Positions 47,050 through 57,550 of a DNA stretch of 64,000 nt are shown here, piece after piece. The stretch is from Polytrichum commune (Eukaryota > Streptophyta > Polytrichopsida > Polytrichales > Polytrichaceae). The translations under genes were made by a program, and so were the position numbers. Where the stretch lies: contig OX485804.1 of assembly GCA_950295325.1 (NCBI GenBank), positions 15,626,001-15,690,000 on the forward strand, written 5' to 3'. How positions within the stretch are numbered: the first letter of the stretch is position 1; each line of letters starts with the position of its first letter. The notes beneath the pieces were generated by a model. That model worked only from the letters and a program-made list of their open reading frames with translations, did not search any database and was not told the DNA's origin.

Positions 47050-48765
47050 TCACAATGTGTCATTGAGATCAGGTAAAGACCTCTCACTAGAGACAAAGAA
47101 GCTTCTAATGTCACATTGTTTTAGTGATGTTAAATGTCCAACACCAATTCTAATGAGTTTGTCATGGATGTTTTCCATTCCTAACAACTCATGAGTGTTG
47201 AAAATCTGAGAACCTTGGCTAGCCATAAAATTCAAAACATCTTTAGCATATTTTTGTGCATCGCTTAGCTTCACTACTTTAGACTCATCATCATTGCTAT
47301 CAACAATCAATGGGTCTTCTTCCATGGAATCAAGTACATGTTCGCCATCTTGCACTAATTGCACAAACTCCTCAGTAGAATATTCCACCTCAAAATCATC
47401 TTCACCTTCCATGTTTATGTACTCTAAAGGACTAAGCTTTTCTATAGGCTTGCCTTCAACATCCAAACCCAAATTCAATGCGGCGATGAGATTGCCCAAT
47501 TCCAAAGCTGCTTCCTCCATTTTGGACTTCATACGTTCATCAGAATTGTTGATATCTGCATTCCACGCTGCAGGCAATATGGCAGACTTTCTCCAACAAT
47601 TTCTAATGGTTTGATCATCTAATTCATGCCATGCCGCCACACACCATAGCATTGCTTGAAATAGATCAACATTCAGTTTCCCCAAATCTTCATTTGAGTT
47701 ATCAATTTGTTGCAAAGTCCAGGCAACAAGCTTGCGTTTATAGCACATTTTGAATGCTGCAATCACTCCTTGATCCAAAGGCTGAACAACTGAAGTCACA
47801 TTTGGTGGAAGAAACAAGATAGTGATATGGGAGAGTACAAAAGCATTAAATCCATCTATAACTTTTTTGACCTCACCATGAATATCATGGCTTCCTGCAT
47901 TATCCATAATAATGCAAATTTTTCTATCTTGCAATGCCATTCTTCGGTTCTCACTCTTCACCCAATGTGTAAAAACATCACCATTCATCCAGGCTGAATT
48001 GTTAGAATAATAGTGTACTATACTATTTGGATCAAACTTCCGAGGAAAGCATCTGGGACGTGTTGATTTGTGAATGAAAACAAGCTTCAATCGCTCCTTC
48101 CCTGAGATATTAGTGCAAAGCCCCAATGTCACACGGTCCTTCTTCTTTTTATTTCCTTTTGCCTTCCCAATATTCAAAGTCTTGCAAGGAGAGGCTTTAT
48201 AATACAAACCTGTCTCATCAAAATTGAAGATGTCTTCAAGATCATATTTCTTCAATATGAATGGGATCTTTGCCATGGCCAACGCAGCTCCAACTCCATC
48301 TACATCTCCACTTTCTCCATGCAGATAATAACACTTTATTCCATGTCGAGTTTTGAAATTTTGCAACCACCCATGAGAAAGCTTGAACTCGGTATCAGAT
48401 ATGCCAAATGAATCCCTCAATTATGTAGCCTTGTGCATAATGACATCATCAGTTACAACTCCCCTTCGTGCCCTAACCTGTCCAAACCATAAAACCAAAG
48501 CTTTTTCAAGCTGAGGCCATTTTCCAACTCGAGCACGTCATACATTGCCTTCACGCACACATGTATCCACGTTCATCCACTTCTCTTTTGAACGAAGAAT
48601 CTTGGAAATAGTGGTCCGATTCACAAGCTTGAATTTATGTTGGTCCACCATATATTTTGCAAGGTCTTCATGTTTCAAACCTGGATGAGCTTTGTGGACT
48701 TCACAAATTTTCTTCTTTTCAGAGTTTGATAAATCCACTCGTTTGTGCGTGGATTTACTTGCCAT
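47050..48765 (-). pseudogene. Pogo/Tigger-type transposase, two premature stops
   Basis: One continuous reading frame of 571 codons from ATG at 48765. Codons 10-60 or so form a CENP-B-type N-terminal helix-turn-helix (LSNSEKKKICEVHKAHPG, then NRTTISKILRSKEKW). A second DNA-binding helix-turn-helix (CENPB/Tc5 type, ...ISDTEFKLSHGWLQNFKTRH) spans roughly codons 80-145. The DDE_1 catalytic domain follows, with aspartates at codons 183 (FNFDETGL), 288 (IIMDNAGSH) and 331 (VVQPLDQG), all retained. Codon 76 is TGA (48538-48540) and codon 115 is TAA (48421-48423), both in the second DNA-binding domain. Each could come from CGA or CAA by a single C-to-T change, as expected from cytosine methylation. 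No frameshift was seen, so the loss looks recent. It would cut and paste elements bearing the CAGTCTAACC ends. Confidence 0.92.
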
Positions 48766-49242
48766 TGGAAGTACCTATATTTGCCAAACCATTCCCCTAA
48801 ATGAGCACTCAATATAAGTCACCATGATAATTTAGCAAAACTGGTGCATTGAATTGTTTTAGCAGCAACATTATTCATGTATCATCACAAATTCGATCAA
48901 AACAAGTAACGCACCGTACCACAGGTGAGCGCAGATGAACAACACGTATCACAAGTCAGTAGACTGCCACATTTGATTGAAATGCCTCCAAGATTTTGAG
49001 TTGGTTACATAATTTTTTTGATCCTGAACACAAACAATGTCATGTATTGCCCAATTTACAATCGAAGATGTGAAACTACGAGCCAACATTCCTGCAAGTT
49101 CATACCATGAAGCGATGAAATACAAAAAGGAACCTCAATGCTACTTCCAGGCATCACTCTACTTTAGCACCATGCTACCCATTCCAACAGACATTCTCAA
49201 ATCAAAAGAAAACTCAAACGAACCGTAATTGTCATGAACAAT
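48766..49242. other. Pogo leader, proximal part
   Basis: Upstream of the transposase start (minus strand). Presumably promoter and untranslated leader; no clear TATA box was chosen. Confidence 0.5.
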
Positions 49243-49490
49243 TTGCTGGTTGAGGCTGCGAGTCAAGAGGCTAGTGGCGAACTCGACGTTGCGCACCCAA
49301 TTGGGCTCCTCCTGCTTGCCCGTTTTCCTGTGGTAGATGCCGAGGTTCGATTGCTGCGACTGCAGGTGAGCGACTGCGAGGGTTTTGACTCCCCTACTGG
49401 TTGGCCTTCTTGTTGCTGCGACTGCAAGTACCGGCGGTGAGAGTCTCGAATGTGCCCAACCACACCCTCGTCAACCTGCAATGCACACAT
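49243..49490 (-). promoter_or_regulatory. GC-rich block in the pogo leader
   Basis: Conspicuously GC-rich against the AT-rich element, with direct echoes (tgctgcgactgca.gt twice near 49350 and 49415). On the minus strand it holds an open frame of 75 codons without family signal. It could be a promoter/CpG-rich leader or captured host DNA; undecided. Confidence 0.35.
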
Positions 49491-49819
49491 TGTTCAAAAT
49501 GCGGGTTAGCCAAAGCAAGTTCGCACACTGCTCATCTGTCTTTTCAATTACTCTTACTCCAATTACTTGACATACATCTCGCACCTTGTCCTTAATAATT
49601 CATACGCTACCGAATTCACAAAGCTATGCAACAATGCCAACGAAGGCTTACAAGAGCAAAAAACCAGCCAATCACTAGTTTCCAATGTAGCAACAACAAC
49701 AAAAACAACAACACAACGAAGAACACCTGCACTGCATGAAGAAACACAAGCCTATGATAGAAAGTGTGCATTTAAATTCCAAATGAACAATGGTTCATTA
49801 TATACAAGTGAGCTCGACC
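49491..49819. other. Pogo leader, nothing specific
   Basis: A-rich caacaacaaaaacaacaac stretch near 49690; otherwise featureless. Confidence 0.5.
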
Positions 49820-49975
49820 ATGAGCTTGACTAACCTACCTAGGAGACTGTTTCTACTTATGAGCTTGACTAACCTACCTAGAAGATTGTTTCTACTTATG
49901 AGCTTGACTAACCTACCTAGAAGATTGTTTCTACTTATGAGCTTGACTAACTAATCTAGAAGATTGTTCCTAATT
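49820..49975. repeat. 39-bp tandem repeat, four units
   Basis: Units start atgagcttgactaac at 49820, 49859, 49898 and 49937. The last is slightly degenerate. It lies inside the pogo leader and could be an enhancer-like or structural repeat. Confidence 0.95.
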
Positions 49976-50504
49976 GAATGCCCACTTAGGATGAGCGGCT
50001 AACACTTATGATCTTACTAGATTCTCCTATGCGACTATTGACTATAGAAACAGTGAAGACCGTGCCACATATCTTGAGATTTCTACATTGCAAACCAATT
50101 GAACTAATTTAGCTTAAGTCGACACTACTCTGTACCAGCTCAGCTAAACCGTAGAACTTAACATCCTAAATTACTTCACACAAGCTGAAACCCTCAAAGA
50201 CACATAGGTGAACACATGTGACGGAAGGTGGGGTGCATAGAGGCCAAGAAGTCTTGGCAGCGCCGTCAAAGACAATACCTTTGAGTGCCGTGTATAGACA
50301 GCACCGTTCAGGGTTGGTGCACAGAGGCGGCTCATGACCCTTTGAATAACATTGCATTTATCACAGGGGTGGCTCATGACCCTTTTGGCTACTACAATAT
50401 GTCCATCCAACCATCACATACAATCCATACATCCAACCATCACATACAATCCATCCATATTTGATATTATCACATTTACACTACGGATTTTGGAAAAAAA
50501 TAGT
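49976..50504. other. Pogo leader, distal part
   Basis: Contains two short direct echoes (catccaaccatcacatacaat at about 50403 and 50430). No gene is supported. Confidence 0.5.
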
Positions 50505-50629
50505 GACATTAACAAGGGTGATAGGGATAATAACGAGGGAGTTTTACACTAAGAAAATCGGTTTCAAACTTTTAGGTGACAGTATCAAGGTGTCCCATTA
50601 ACAAGGGTGACATTATCAAGGTTAGACTG
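50505..50629 (-). promoter_or_regulatory. Subterminal iterons at the pogo right end
   Basis: Reading inward from the right end (minus strand) the TIR core repeats as ccttgataatgtcac, ccttgttaatgggaca, ccttgatactgtcac at a 16-18-bp spacing. A further tcttgttaatgtcac-type copy lies near 50505. Tandem copies of the terminal motif are likely transposase binding sites, by analogy with other Tc1/mariner relatives; binding itself is inferred. Confidence 0.7.
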
Positions 50630-50739
50630 TATTTGGATGAAAATTTGAGGCAAGACAAGTACCGTAAATTTACTAATGTTAACCAAGGCAAGTACTATAA
50701 AATCAATGTGGACCACACTAATTTCCCACCCACACTAAT

Positions 50740-51320
50740 TAGAGAAGACAAGGGTTGTTGGGATGGGGGAAGCCCGCACACTATGGAAAGCCAAGGATTC
50801 AACATCCGAGGAGAAGTGATTAGTTAAGTGATTACAACTTAGCACTTCGAGCAGCACTTAATTAAGGGCTAACCTAAGGTTGTTGCAAAGTGGCATGCAG
50901 ATCCACACTAGAAGGAATGGGGGTCCTTTCTAACACAAAAAGGACACATAAATGACAGTGTGTTTGGGCCTCCACATGTGTCATGAAGTAAAGCAGCCCT
51001 GTGGAAGTAGTGTCATCCTGGACCAGTCTTATTTTTTAACAAATGAGTGTTAGAAATGTGTCGTAGTTTAAGGCCTTTGATTGCGACCGTAATTAATGAT
51101 TTCGACGGCCGTGGTAATTAATGACCTTGATCGCTACAATAATTTATGATTATGGGGGAATTGCAGAGGTACATTAATTTAATCTCATATAATATGTCTC
51201 CTAAAAAGAGATATCCATTAATAAGTGCAATCCTCACCTCCCGCACCTACCCACCTAATAAGCACCTAGATCCAAGTGCCTAACCACCTATCTACCAAGG
51301 TAGGATAAGCCAAGGGCGGG
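50740..51320. other. Intergenic, nothing recognised
   Basis: Unremarkable sequence. attaatga.ttcga/ccttga echoes occur near 51085-51145. Confidence 0.5.
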
Positions 51321-51390
51321 GGGCCATGGGATTTGATCCTTGAACCTGTTGGCTCCCACATGGAGGCCTTAGCCACTTAGCCATCACCCC
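51321..51390 (-). ncRNA. tRNA-derived sequence (SINE head or tRNA pseudogene)
   Basis: On the minus strand, ggggtgatggctaagtggct gives an A-box-like tggctaagtgg. After about 40 bases a B-box-like gatcaaatccc follows, and GGGG/CCCC ends could close an acceptor stem. The anticodon arm is not convincing, so a Pol III-derived retroposon or pseudogene is more likely than a working tRNA. Confidence 0.4.
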
Positions 51391-51462
51391 TCGCATGATA
51401 GAAAAGGAGTATTCAAAACATTTGTATGTAGAGGCCCCAAGTTACTCTTTATTTTTTATTTA

Positions 51463-51615
51463 ATGTCTGTTATTTACTGCCCAATATTTTTTTACTACCT
51501 ATTATTTACTATTAATTGTCTGGTATTTTCTATTCACTGCCTCGTATTTATTTTTTATATTCTAATATTTACTATGTACTGCCTTATATTCATTGTTTAT
51601 AGTTTTTATTTTTTT
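51463..51615 (+). repeat. Degenerate tandem repeat, about 22-25-bp period
   Basis: Recurring tatttactgcc/tattcactgcct phrases. The hydrophobic open frame across it is a by-product of TA-rich composition. Confidence 0.5.
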
Positions 51616-51695
51616 AGAGTTTTAGAGTTTTATATTTATATATCCCACACGGGGGGGCCTCTGTGTCGAAGGGGTATGTCGAAGGGGACCCCATT

Positions 51696-52970
51696 CAGGG
51701 GTGTTTTTTCACAAGGTCCCTAACATGTCTAGGGACATGTTCATAAAAAAAAACATTTCCAGTGGACGGGTTCTTAGAAAATGAACCGGTTTTGGGACGT
51801 GTCAAATTCACTTTCGACGGGTTCTAAAAATAACATTTTTTTAAATTAAAAAAAATGGTACAAATATCAATTACGTTATGTCATATATGACATGTGAATA
51901 TAAGCATAATGCAATCAAACCACTAATACCCAATCAAACTATCAATCTTGAAGTGCTTGATTCACCTGCATACATTAATTCATCAACCACAAAATTTAGA
52001 ACCTTTTTAACATAATGTCAAAGATTACAATTGAAGGTAAACTTAGTAATTGAATAAGAATTAGTATATATAAACATGTTAAAAAGTTTAAAAACAAAGA
52101 GCTACTTACCCTTCAAAGAAGTGGATGCATTCTCCTATCCTTCATGTTTCTCCAAACATGTTTCTCCAAACAATTTGCTAGGGTTTAACTCGAATTGACA
52201 GAAATTTCCTGCACAATCCTCGAATCTGCACTCAACCCACAACAAAAGAGAGAAATAAGACTCTCAAGATTTAGGATGCTAATGAATCGAACATATGCAA
52301 CTGAAAGCTAAAGCAACTGAGAGACCGGTGAGAGATAACTTGATTGCAGTCGTCAAATGAACCGGTTGAGTTTGAGAAAACACCTGTTGAAGTTCAAGAT
52401 TGCAGGAGAAGATTGTTCAGCGGCATTCTTCAACTTCTTGAATTCGAGTTAGTTTCAAATGAACCGGTTGAGTTTGAGAAAACACCTGTTGAAGTTCAAG
52501 ATTGCAGGAGGAGATTGTTCCACCGGCACTCTCCAACTTCTTGAATTCGAGTTAGTTTCAAATGAACCGGTTGAGTTTGAGTGACTGAGTCTAGTTCAGT
52601 TTCTCTGAACTAGTCTGTGGACAAACAGAACAAATGGGGCAGTGGCAGGCTGGCAAATTGGTAATTATAATAGAAAAAGCAGAAATGAACGAAGATAGTA
52701 AGATACTATTGTTTCCAAGTGGCAAGTGCACCAATCACATGCCGACATCTTTCGGGTTATCTTTATCGATTTGTTTTTTCCTTTAACCTTTTCATGGACG
52801 GGTTGGTTTAGAAATTACCGGTTTTGGGACAGGTTGTTTTTTCTTCAACCTTTCCATGGACGGGTTGGTTTTGAAATTACCGGTTTTGGGACGGGTTGCA
52901 ATTTTTTTTGCCTTTCAATTCGAGGTTTTGGGACGTGGACGGGTAAAAACTTTGTGAAAAAACAGCCCTG
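51696..52970 (-). mobile_element. hAT-type non-autonomous element, copy 2 (1275 bp)
   Basis: Perfect 8-bp duplication ACCCCATT at 51688-51695 and 52971-52978. Same termini and subterminal CCCGTCC repeats as 14323-15597, in the opposite orientation. It differs in the core: a 102-bp unit starting gaaccggttgagtttgag is duplicated (52359 and 52461), while the central unique stretch (about 52034-52173) is shorter and unrelated to that of copy 1. The two differences cancel, giving the same total length. Non-coding. Confidence 0.93.
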
Positions 52971-52978
52971 ACCCCATT

Positions 52979-53266
52979 CCTTCTAGTGCCAGGACTCAAA
53001 CTGACAATTAGCATCGCAAAACAATGAGGGTTGGGCCTCAGTGGCAGTCTCATCAGGGTGGGGCTTACCTTAATTCAAGGGATTCCATATATGCATCTTC
53101 TTAATTAAGGGAGTTTGTGCAAATAACTTAAGGCTGGATATTCTACTCTGTACCTATTCTGCCACGCCTATGCGCACATATATATATATGTATATGGCAC
53201 CAAGGAACTTATAATTATGTTATTCTGTCGACAGTTCTTTGAATATCTGAAAGAAACACTACTAAT
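52979..53266. other. Intergenic, nothing recognised
   Basis: Short tatatatatg stretch near 53175. Confidence 0.5.
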
Positions 53267-53774
53267 GCCCCCTCCCCACTTGACATTAGCTAAGCCTAAA
53301 AGTGGGTTCTTAAAAATGAGCGTTCACACCATCGACATTATCTAGTGCCGAGCCTAGTTGGCAAATGATGTGGCATGGCTTAACAGTGGAGGTTTTAAGC
53401 TAAAACTACCGACCCTCCCATCGGTACCTAGACATGAGGCAAGAATGTAGGACCTCTAAAAGTGTTGCCTCCCGCCCTTGTGATTGGTTGCTTTTAGTCT
53501 TAGCTATGAGGGTAAGGAGCTCCATTAACAAAAACCGATGGTAAGTATTAAGGCATTTGGGGATGGGACAAAAACTCTCCAACATTCATTGGTTGGTAGA
53601 TTAAAACAATGAACATGTGTGAAAGCTACTACACTAAAACCTACTTGGAAATCTCCGGAGCAAGTTCTTGTAGGTGCATTGGGATAGCCGGACGTGTCCG
53701 CTATAACCGAGGGAGCTTTACCCGGGTTTTAGGGTTGTCTTTGGTTATTTGCTAATGTCAAGTGGGGAGGGGGC
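53267..53774. mobile_element. TIR element, perfect 24-bp termini (508 bp)
   Basis: GCCCCCTCCCCACTTGACAT... at 53267-53290 is matched exactly, inverted, at 53751-53774. No clear target duplication beyond the ends, so its superfamily is unassigned. Non-coding. Confidence 0.85.
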
Positions 53775-53929
53775 AAAACTTTACTTGCATGACGAGTGCC
53801 TATAGGACGTGCTTACAATAGGTGAATGGCTTCAATAGCATAATCATAAATTAAGACACCCACATGGTTTCTAGTCGTGAATGGAAGGCCTTAAGTTATG
53901 CGTTTGATTTTGGTTCCCATGCCCCGAGC
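53775..53929. other. Intergenic, nothing recognised
   Basis: No feature seen. Confidence 0.5.
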
Positions 53930-54270
53930 TAGATCACATCTTCATTCAGCTAGGCCCCGTCCTTCCCATGTCTCCTTCACCACCCGGTCTTCTTGTTTGA
54001 ATCTGCGTGGGAACTCCTCTGCATTGGGAACCAATGTGACAGTACATGGTTACTTAAGTCATTAAGCTCTTTTGGCATGTGAAGGAACTCCATCAATTAA
54101 CGCGGGAATAATGAAAGTGATGTCAACTTGAATGTTTGTACTTTCGACCATGTGTTTGTCACATTGGTTCCCAACAAGGAGTTCCCATGCAAGTGCAGAT
54201 AGGAAGTCCGGGCAATGAAGGAAGCTTGGGAGGGGTGGGGTCTTGTCGAATGAAGATGTGATCTAGCATG
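53930..54270. mobile_element. Foldback MITE with arms of about 120 bp
   Basis: agctagatcacatcttcattc on the left matches gaatgaagatgtgatctagc on the right. Pairing continues through gggaactcct and cattgggaaccaatgtgac inverted. The loop is about 95 bp. TIRs this long without a gene suggest a Mutator-like MITE. Confidence 0.8.
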
Positions 54271-54430
54271 GGCGTCTCCTATTATCCATTCTCTTTTAAA
54301 TATATGGACTTCAAGAATACAATATACTCAATAGCTTTTGTATGATGAAATGAAATTGATTTTAAAGTCTAAGAAGCCGAAAAGGCTAATGGGACTGAAA
54401 GTACATCATGATGGTTTCAAGCCAGCTAAG

Positions 54431-54550
54431 GGTGAGTTTCCATGTGGGTTGCTCGTCCACCAGATTGTAGGTCGAAAGGTAGATTCCGTCTAGTGGCATA
54501 TACATTCCCACTCGAATCTGGTGGGCGAGCTGCCTACATGGAAACTCACC
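54431..54550. mobile_element. 120-bp mini foldback
   Basis: ggtgagtttccatgt..gctcgtccaccagatt pairs with aatctggtgggcgagc..acatggaaactcacc (arms about 40 bp). No target duplication visible. Confidence 0.75.
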
Positions 54551-55110
54551 ATATTTCTCTAGAGCAGTGGAATGTGGTAGCCTACGTGAAATAGAGGCTA
54601 TTGTCAGCTTGATGCTCTAATTGAAAGAAAGACTTGAGGCTCTCTGAAATTACATTCTCACATAGTGATAGAAATTTATCTTTGATGGGCCTAGACCCAT
54701 AAGGACATAATAACTTATATATAAGGACAGAGGCTTTATGTGGTCACTTAGTAAGTTCTTAATTGAACACCTGTACATGAGTGGTAGTTGACAACACTTG
54801 TAAAATATAAACAGACAGCAAAATGACATGCGTTACCCTGAGATTGGACTATGTTCTCAACATCCATGAACAATCTTGGGTTTAGTTTGTTGATACAATT
54901 GCAAGGGACTTTCTGATCGCCTGAGAAGAAAAAGACTCATCACTTGGACACCTTGTAGTTTTGCATTTCCACTTTAATTCTGGAATTTGAGAGGACAATC
55001 TTCGTGATTCCCAAATGCCATCCAAATGAGACGATTTCCGGGCCTATCCAACGGTCAAGAATGTTTCTGAACTCTTGGAAGTGCCCATTATGACCACATG
55101 CCTAATAGGA
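54551..55110 (+). repeat. G-tract family copy without a poly-G run (about 54740-55110)
   Basis: Family order from about 54740: aattgaacacctgtacatgagtgg, agcaaaatgacatgcgtta, agattggacta, ggaatttgagaggacaatctt, ctcttggaagtgccca. 54551-54740 is unrecognised. Confidence 0.5.
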
Positions 55111-57361
55111 TTGGTTTCTCTCACCTTTTCATCATCGAGAGGCACCATTTCCCTATTACATGACCTATTGGGTAGAGTGGCGCTAGGTCTTAGCCCACGC
55201 CCATATTGGGCTTGTAGTTTGGCCCCCAATAGGTGCAAGGTTGACTCCCTCCTCGTTGGTGGTTTCAAGTCGATATACCTCACTAGTGGTCATGGTTTTT
55301 GGCACTTAGATGTTTGTGACTCACAATTTACTCCAGCCCACTTTATTGATCGAAATGCACATGAGATAGAATAAAATCACACATGGAATTTTTTTCAACA
55401 AAAAAGGGACTTTCATGAAGGCACGTAATTAGCCCTTGCATGGTGATGATAGTGGGTTTGCACTTTCACTTATTGGAGGGGTGGAGGGGTGCCCCCTCCT
55501 TCATATGTTCATATGGAAGGTGAACTCTTAGGCTTCCACCCAAGGCCAAACTCACGGCAAAATGGGAGTTTATGGACCATCCATCACACCTCTTTCCAAC
55601 TTTGTTTTGCACATGTACGAGGAAATTCACAAATTAGGATGCTTCCAAAATGAAACCGATTTGTCTCATTAAAGAGTTACATTGCTAGCATCTCTTAAAA
55701 TTCTTGCCACTTGCTACCTAAAGGTGCTACTAGAGTTTCCCCATAAATGGGGCCTAGGATGGCCATGCATATTTTTGGCTTCACATAATTCACCTAAAAA
55801 TGCTAGCCACTAGTGCAATGTGTGGGGCCCTAAAGTGTCATGTTCCCCCTCATCGGCCAAATTAAATCACAAGTAAACATGTTGGCATATTGGCATGTTG
55901 GTCATTTGCCCGTCCCATGCTAATCCCAATGCCCCCCACCGGGGTGTGTGCTAACTTCCCCATCTACCACATGTTAAAGGTGGCACTTGGCTCTTATCCA
56001 TTGCATCGCGCTAATGTTGTTGTCTACAATGCGGGAATGCCTAGTTGTACTTGGCAAATCGGTCATGCGTATCCACACATGGATTTGTTGTAAGAACATG
56101 GAAGGAGTGCATCCTTCTCCCAAATGCAAGCGTGCAATCTCACATGTTTGTTGAGGTAACTTAGGTGGAGCTATTTAGGGAGCCAAATGGAGGATACGGC
56201 ATTTGTTGAGTTTGGACGATTGGTGTCTACCTTCCAATTTGTCTCCCCTCCACGATCACTTTTGTCATCTCCATCTCACTCTTTTTTATCCGATGTGTCA
56301 AGTTCAATATGTAGTTGATGTATGTCATCCAATTTTTTGTTTTTTATTTTTCGGTATAAGCCATACGTCTTCCCAATCTTCACAACTTTTGAGCGGGTTG
56401 TCCAGTCCCTTTAGGAAGCATATATGTGAAGTGTCCATTCTTGGATCCTCGCCTAAGCACACACCACTCAAATATAGGCATACATGTAATACAAATAACC
56501 AGACTAGACATGCTTACCTTATGTTGGATTTAGGACACACTTCCATGTGCCAATGAAGTTAGTGATAACCACTAGGTAACAAATTTGGAACCCCCCCCCC
56601 TCCACATGGAAGAGTGTGCGCTACTTTTTTTTGTGGAAAACAAATATTAAAGGTTGGTATGAATGTAAGGGGAAGTTGAAGTTTAAGGAGGGGATTTTGA
56701 CCCTCTCTTCATTCCAAAACCCGGAAATTCACTTGCATTTGAGCATGAGAAACTTGATTTCCATACGCTTTCCATAAAATTGTTGGTATGCACCCAATAA
56801 TTCTCATATTTCACACTATTTTTCCCATGGTGACATATTATTATTCTTATTCAAATCTTACCCGAAGTTTTCATACTTTTGGCTTTATATTCATATTCCT
56901 GCAACCTCCACATATTAAATGCAATAAATATAGTCATGCAACCTACAAAACTAGGTGATTGTGAAGACAACCACACTCCAACTGACAAGTCGGACACGAT
57001 GAATCTCTCTCTCTCACATACACACTCACACACTCACTCACTGTTTCACACATGTTGACCTAGCTACTCCACGTGAAGGTGCTCCACCAACAAGATGCTT
57101 GAAAATAGTCAACGAAATTAATTTGCCCAATGTCCACCAATGGCGGTGTTGAGTGCCGAGTGCCGAATGTTGGAATAAAACCATGGTTTTCTTTGCATGA
57201 TTGGGTTTTGCATTAAAACCAAAAACCCAATGCATCGGCCGGAAAAAACTGGGTTTTTTCCACCCTTGGTCAAAAGTGGTGTGTTTGCCGCAATACTAGA
57301 CCCCATGCACCTCATCTCATATGCATGAGTAGGCTCATCGTTTCTTATTACAGTCTGCCAT
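55111..57361. other. Intergenic, C10 tract
   Basis: No gene is supported. Short frames at 55075-55374 and 56203-56556 have no recognisable domain. C10 at 56591-56600. Confidence 0.5.
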
Positions 57362-57388
57362 TCTCTCTCTCTCTCTCTCTCTCTCTCT
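57362..57388. repeat. (TC)n microsatellite
   Basis: About thirteen TC units. Confidence 0.9.
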
Positions 57389-57409
57389 TCATATCCGCAT
57401 AACTTACTA

Positions 57410-57550
57410 CAGTCTAACCTTGTTAATACGACTCTTGTTTATATGACACCCTCGATATTACGACACATGTTTGCACAACCAAACTTTTTAGTCCAAAACT
57501 CCCTCTTTTATACGACTACAACACTCAATAATGCGACATTTAGAATCTCC
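57410..57550 (+). mobile_element. Lone pogo-like terminus
   Basis: TA followed by CAGTCTAACCTTGTTAATAC, nearly the same start as the complete element. It is trailed by repeated motifs cttgtttatatgac, ctcgatattacgac and ctcaataatgcgac. More motif copies occur at 58060-58145 (ctcaataatacgac, cttgagaatacgac). No inverted partner end was found nearby, so it is a truncated or internally scrambled relative with GAC-ending iterons. Confidence 0.7.

Larger units (their letters stand above)
46792..50629 (-). mobile_element. Pogo/Tigger-type DNA transposon (3838 bp)
   Basis: Complete element by its ends: CAGTCTAACCTTGATAATAT at the left, the inverse at the right with one difference in 24 bp, flanked by TA (46790-46791 and 50630-50631). 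The CAGTNNAACC start and TA target match the plant Emigrant/Lemi branch of the pogo group (Tc1/mariner superfamily). It encodes one transposase on the minus strand, now broken by two stops. About 1.85 kb lies between the start codon and the right end; this long leader holds a GC-rich block and a 39-bp tandem repeat. An unoccupied related target occurs at 45256-45466. Confidence 0.93.
46692..50739. mobile_element. ATTAGTGTGGG MITE split by the pogo element
   Basis: 46692-46791 and 50630-50739 together match 45256-45466 in inverted orientation and end with CCCACACTAAT at 50729-50739. The 3.8-kb pogo element interrupts it at TA. Confidence 0.75.

Noticed and set aside
47294-47614. 106-codon serine-rich plus-strand frame
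   Set aside because: Antisense shadow of the transposase reading frame.
49820-49975. Four regular 39-bp repeats considered as a CRISPR array
   Set aside because: The units are contiguous with no variable spacers and lie in a eukaryotic transposon.
52726-52971. Open frame of about 80 codons nearly identical to one at 14310-14567
   Set aside because: Identity comes from the two hAT copies sharing subterminal DNA; the frame runs through the terminal repeat and has no transposase motif.
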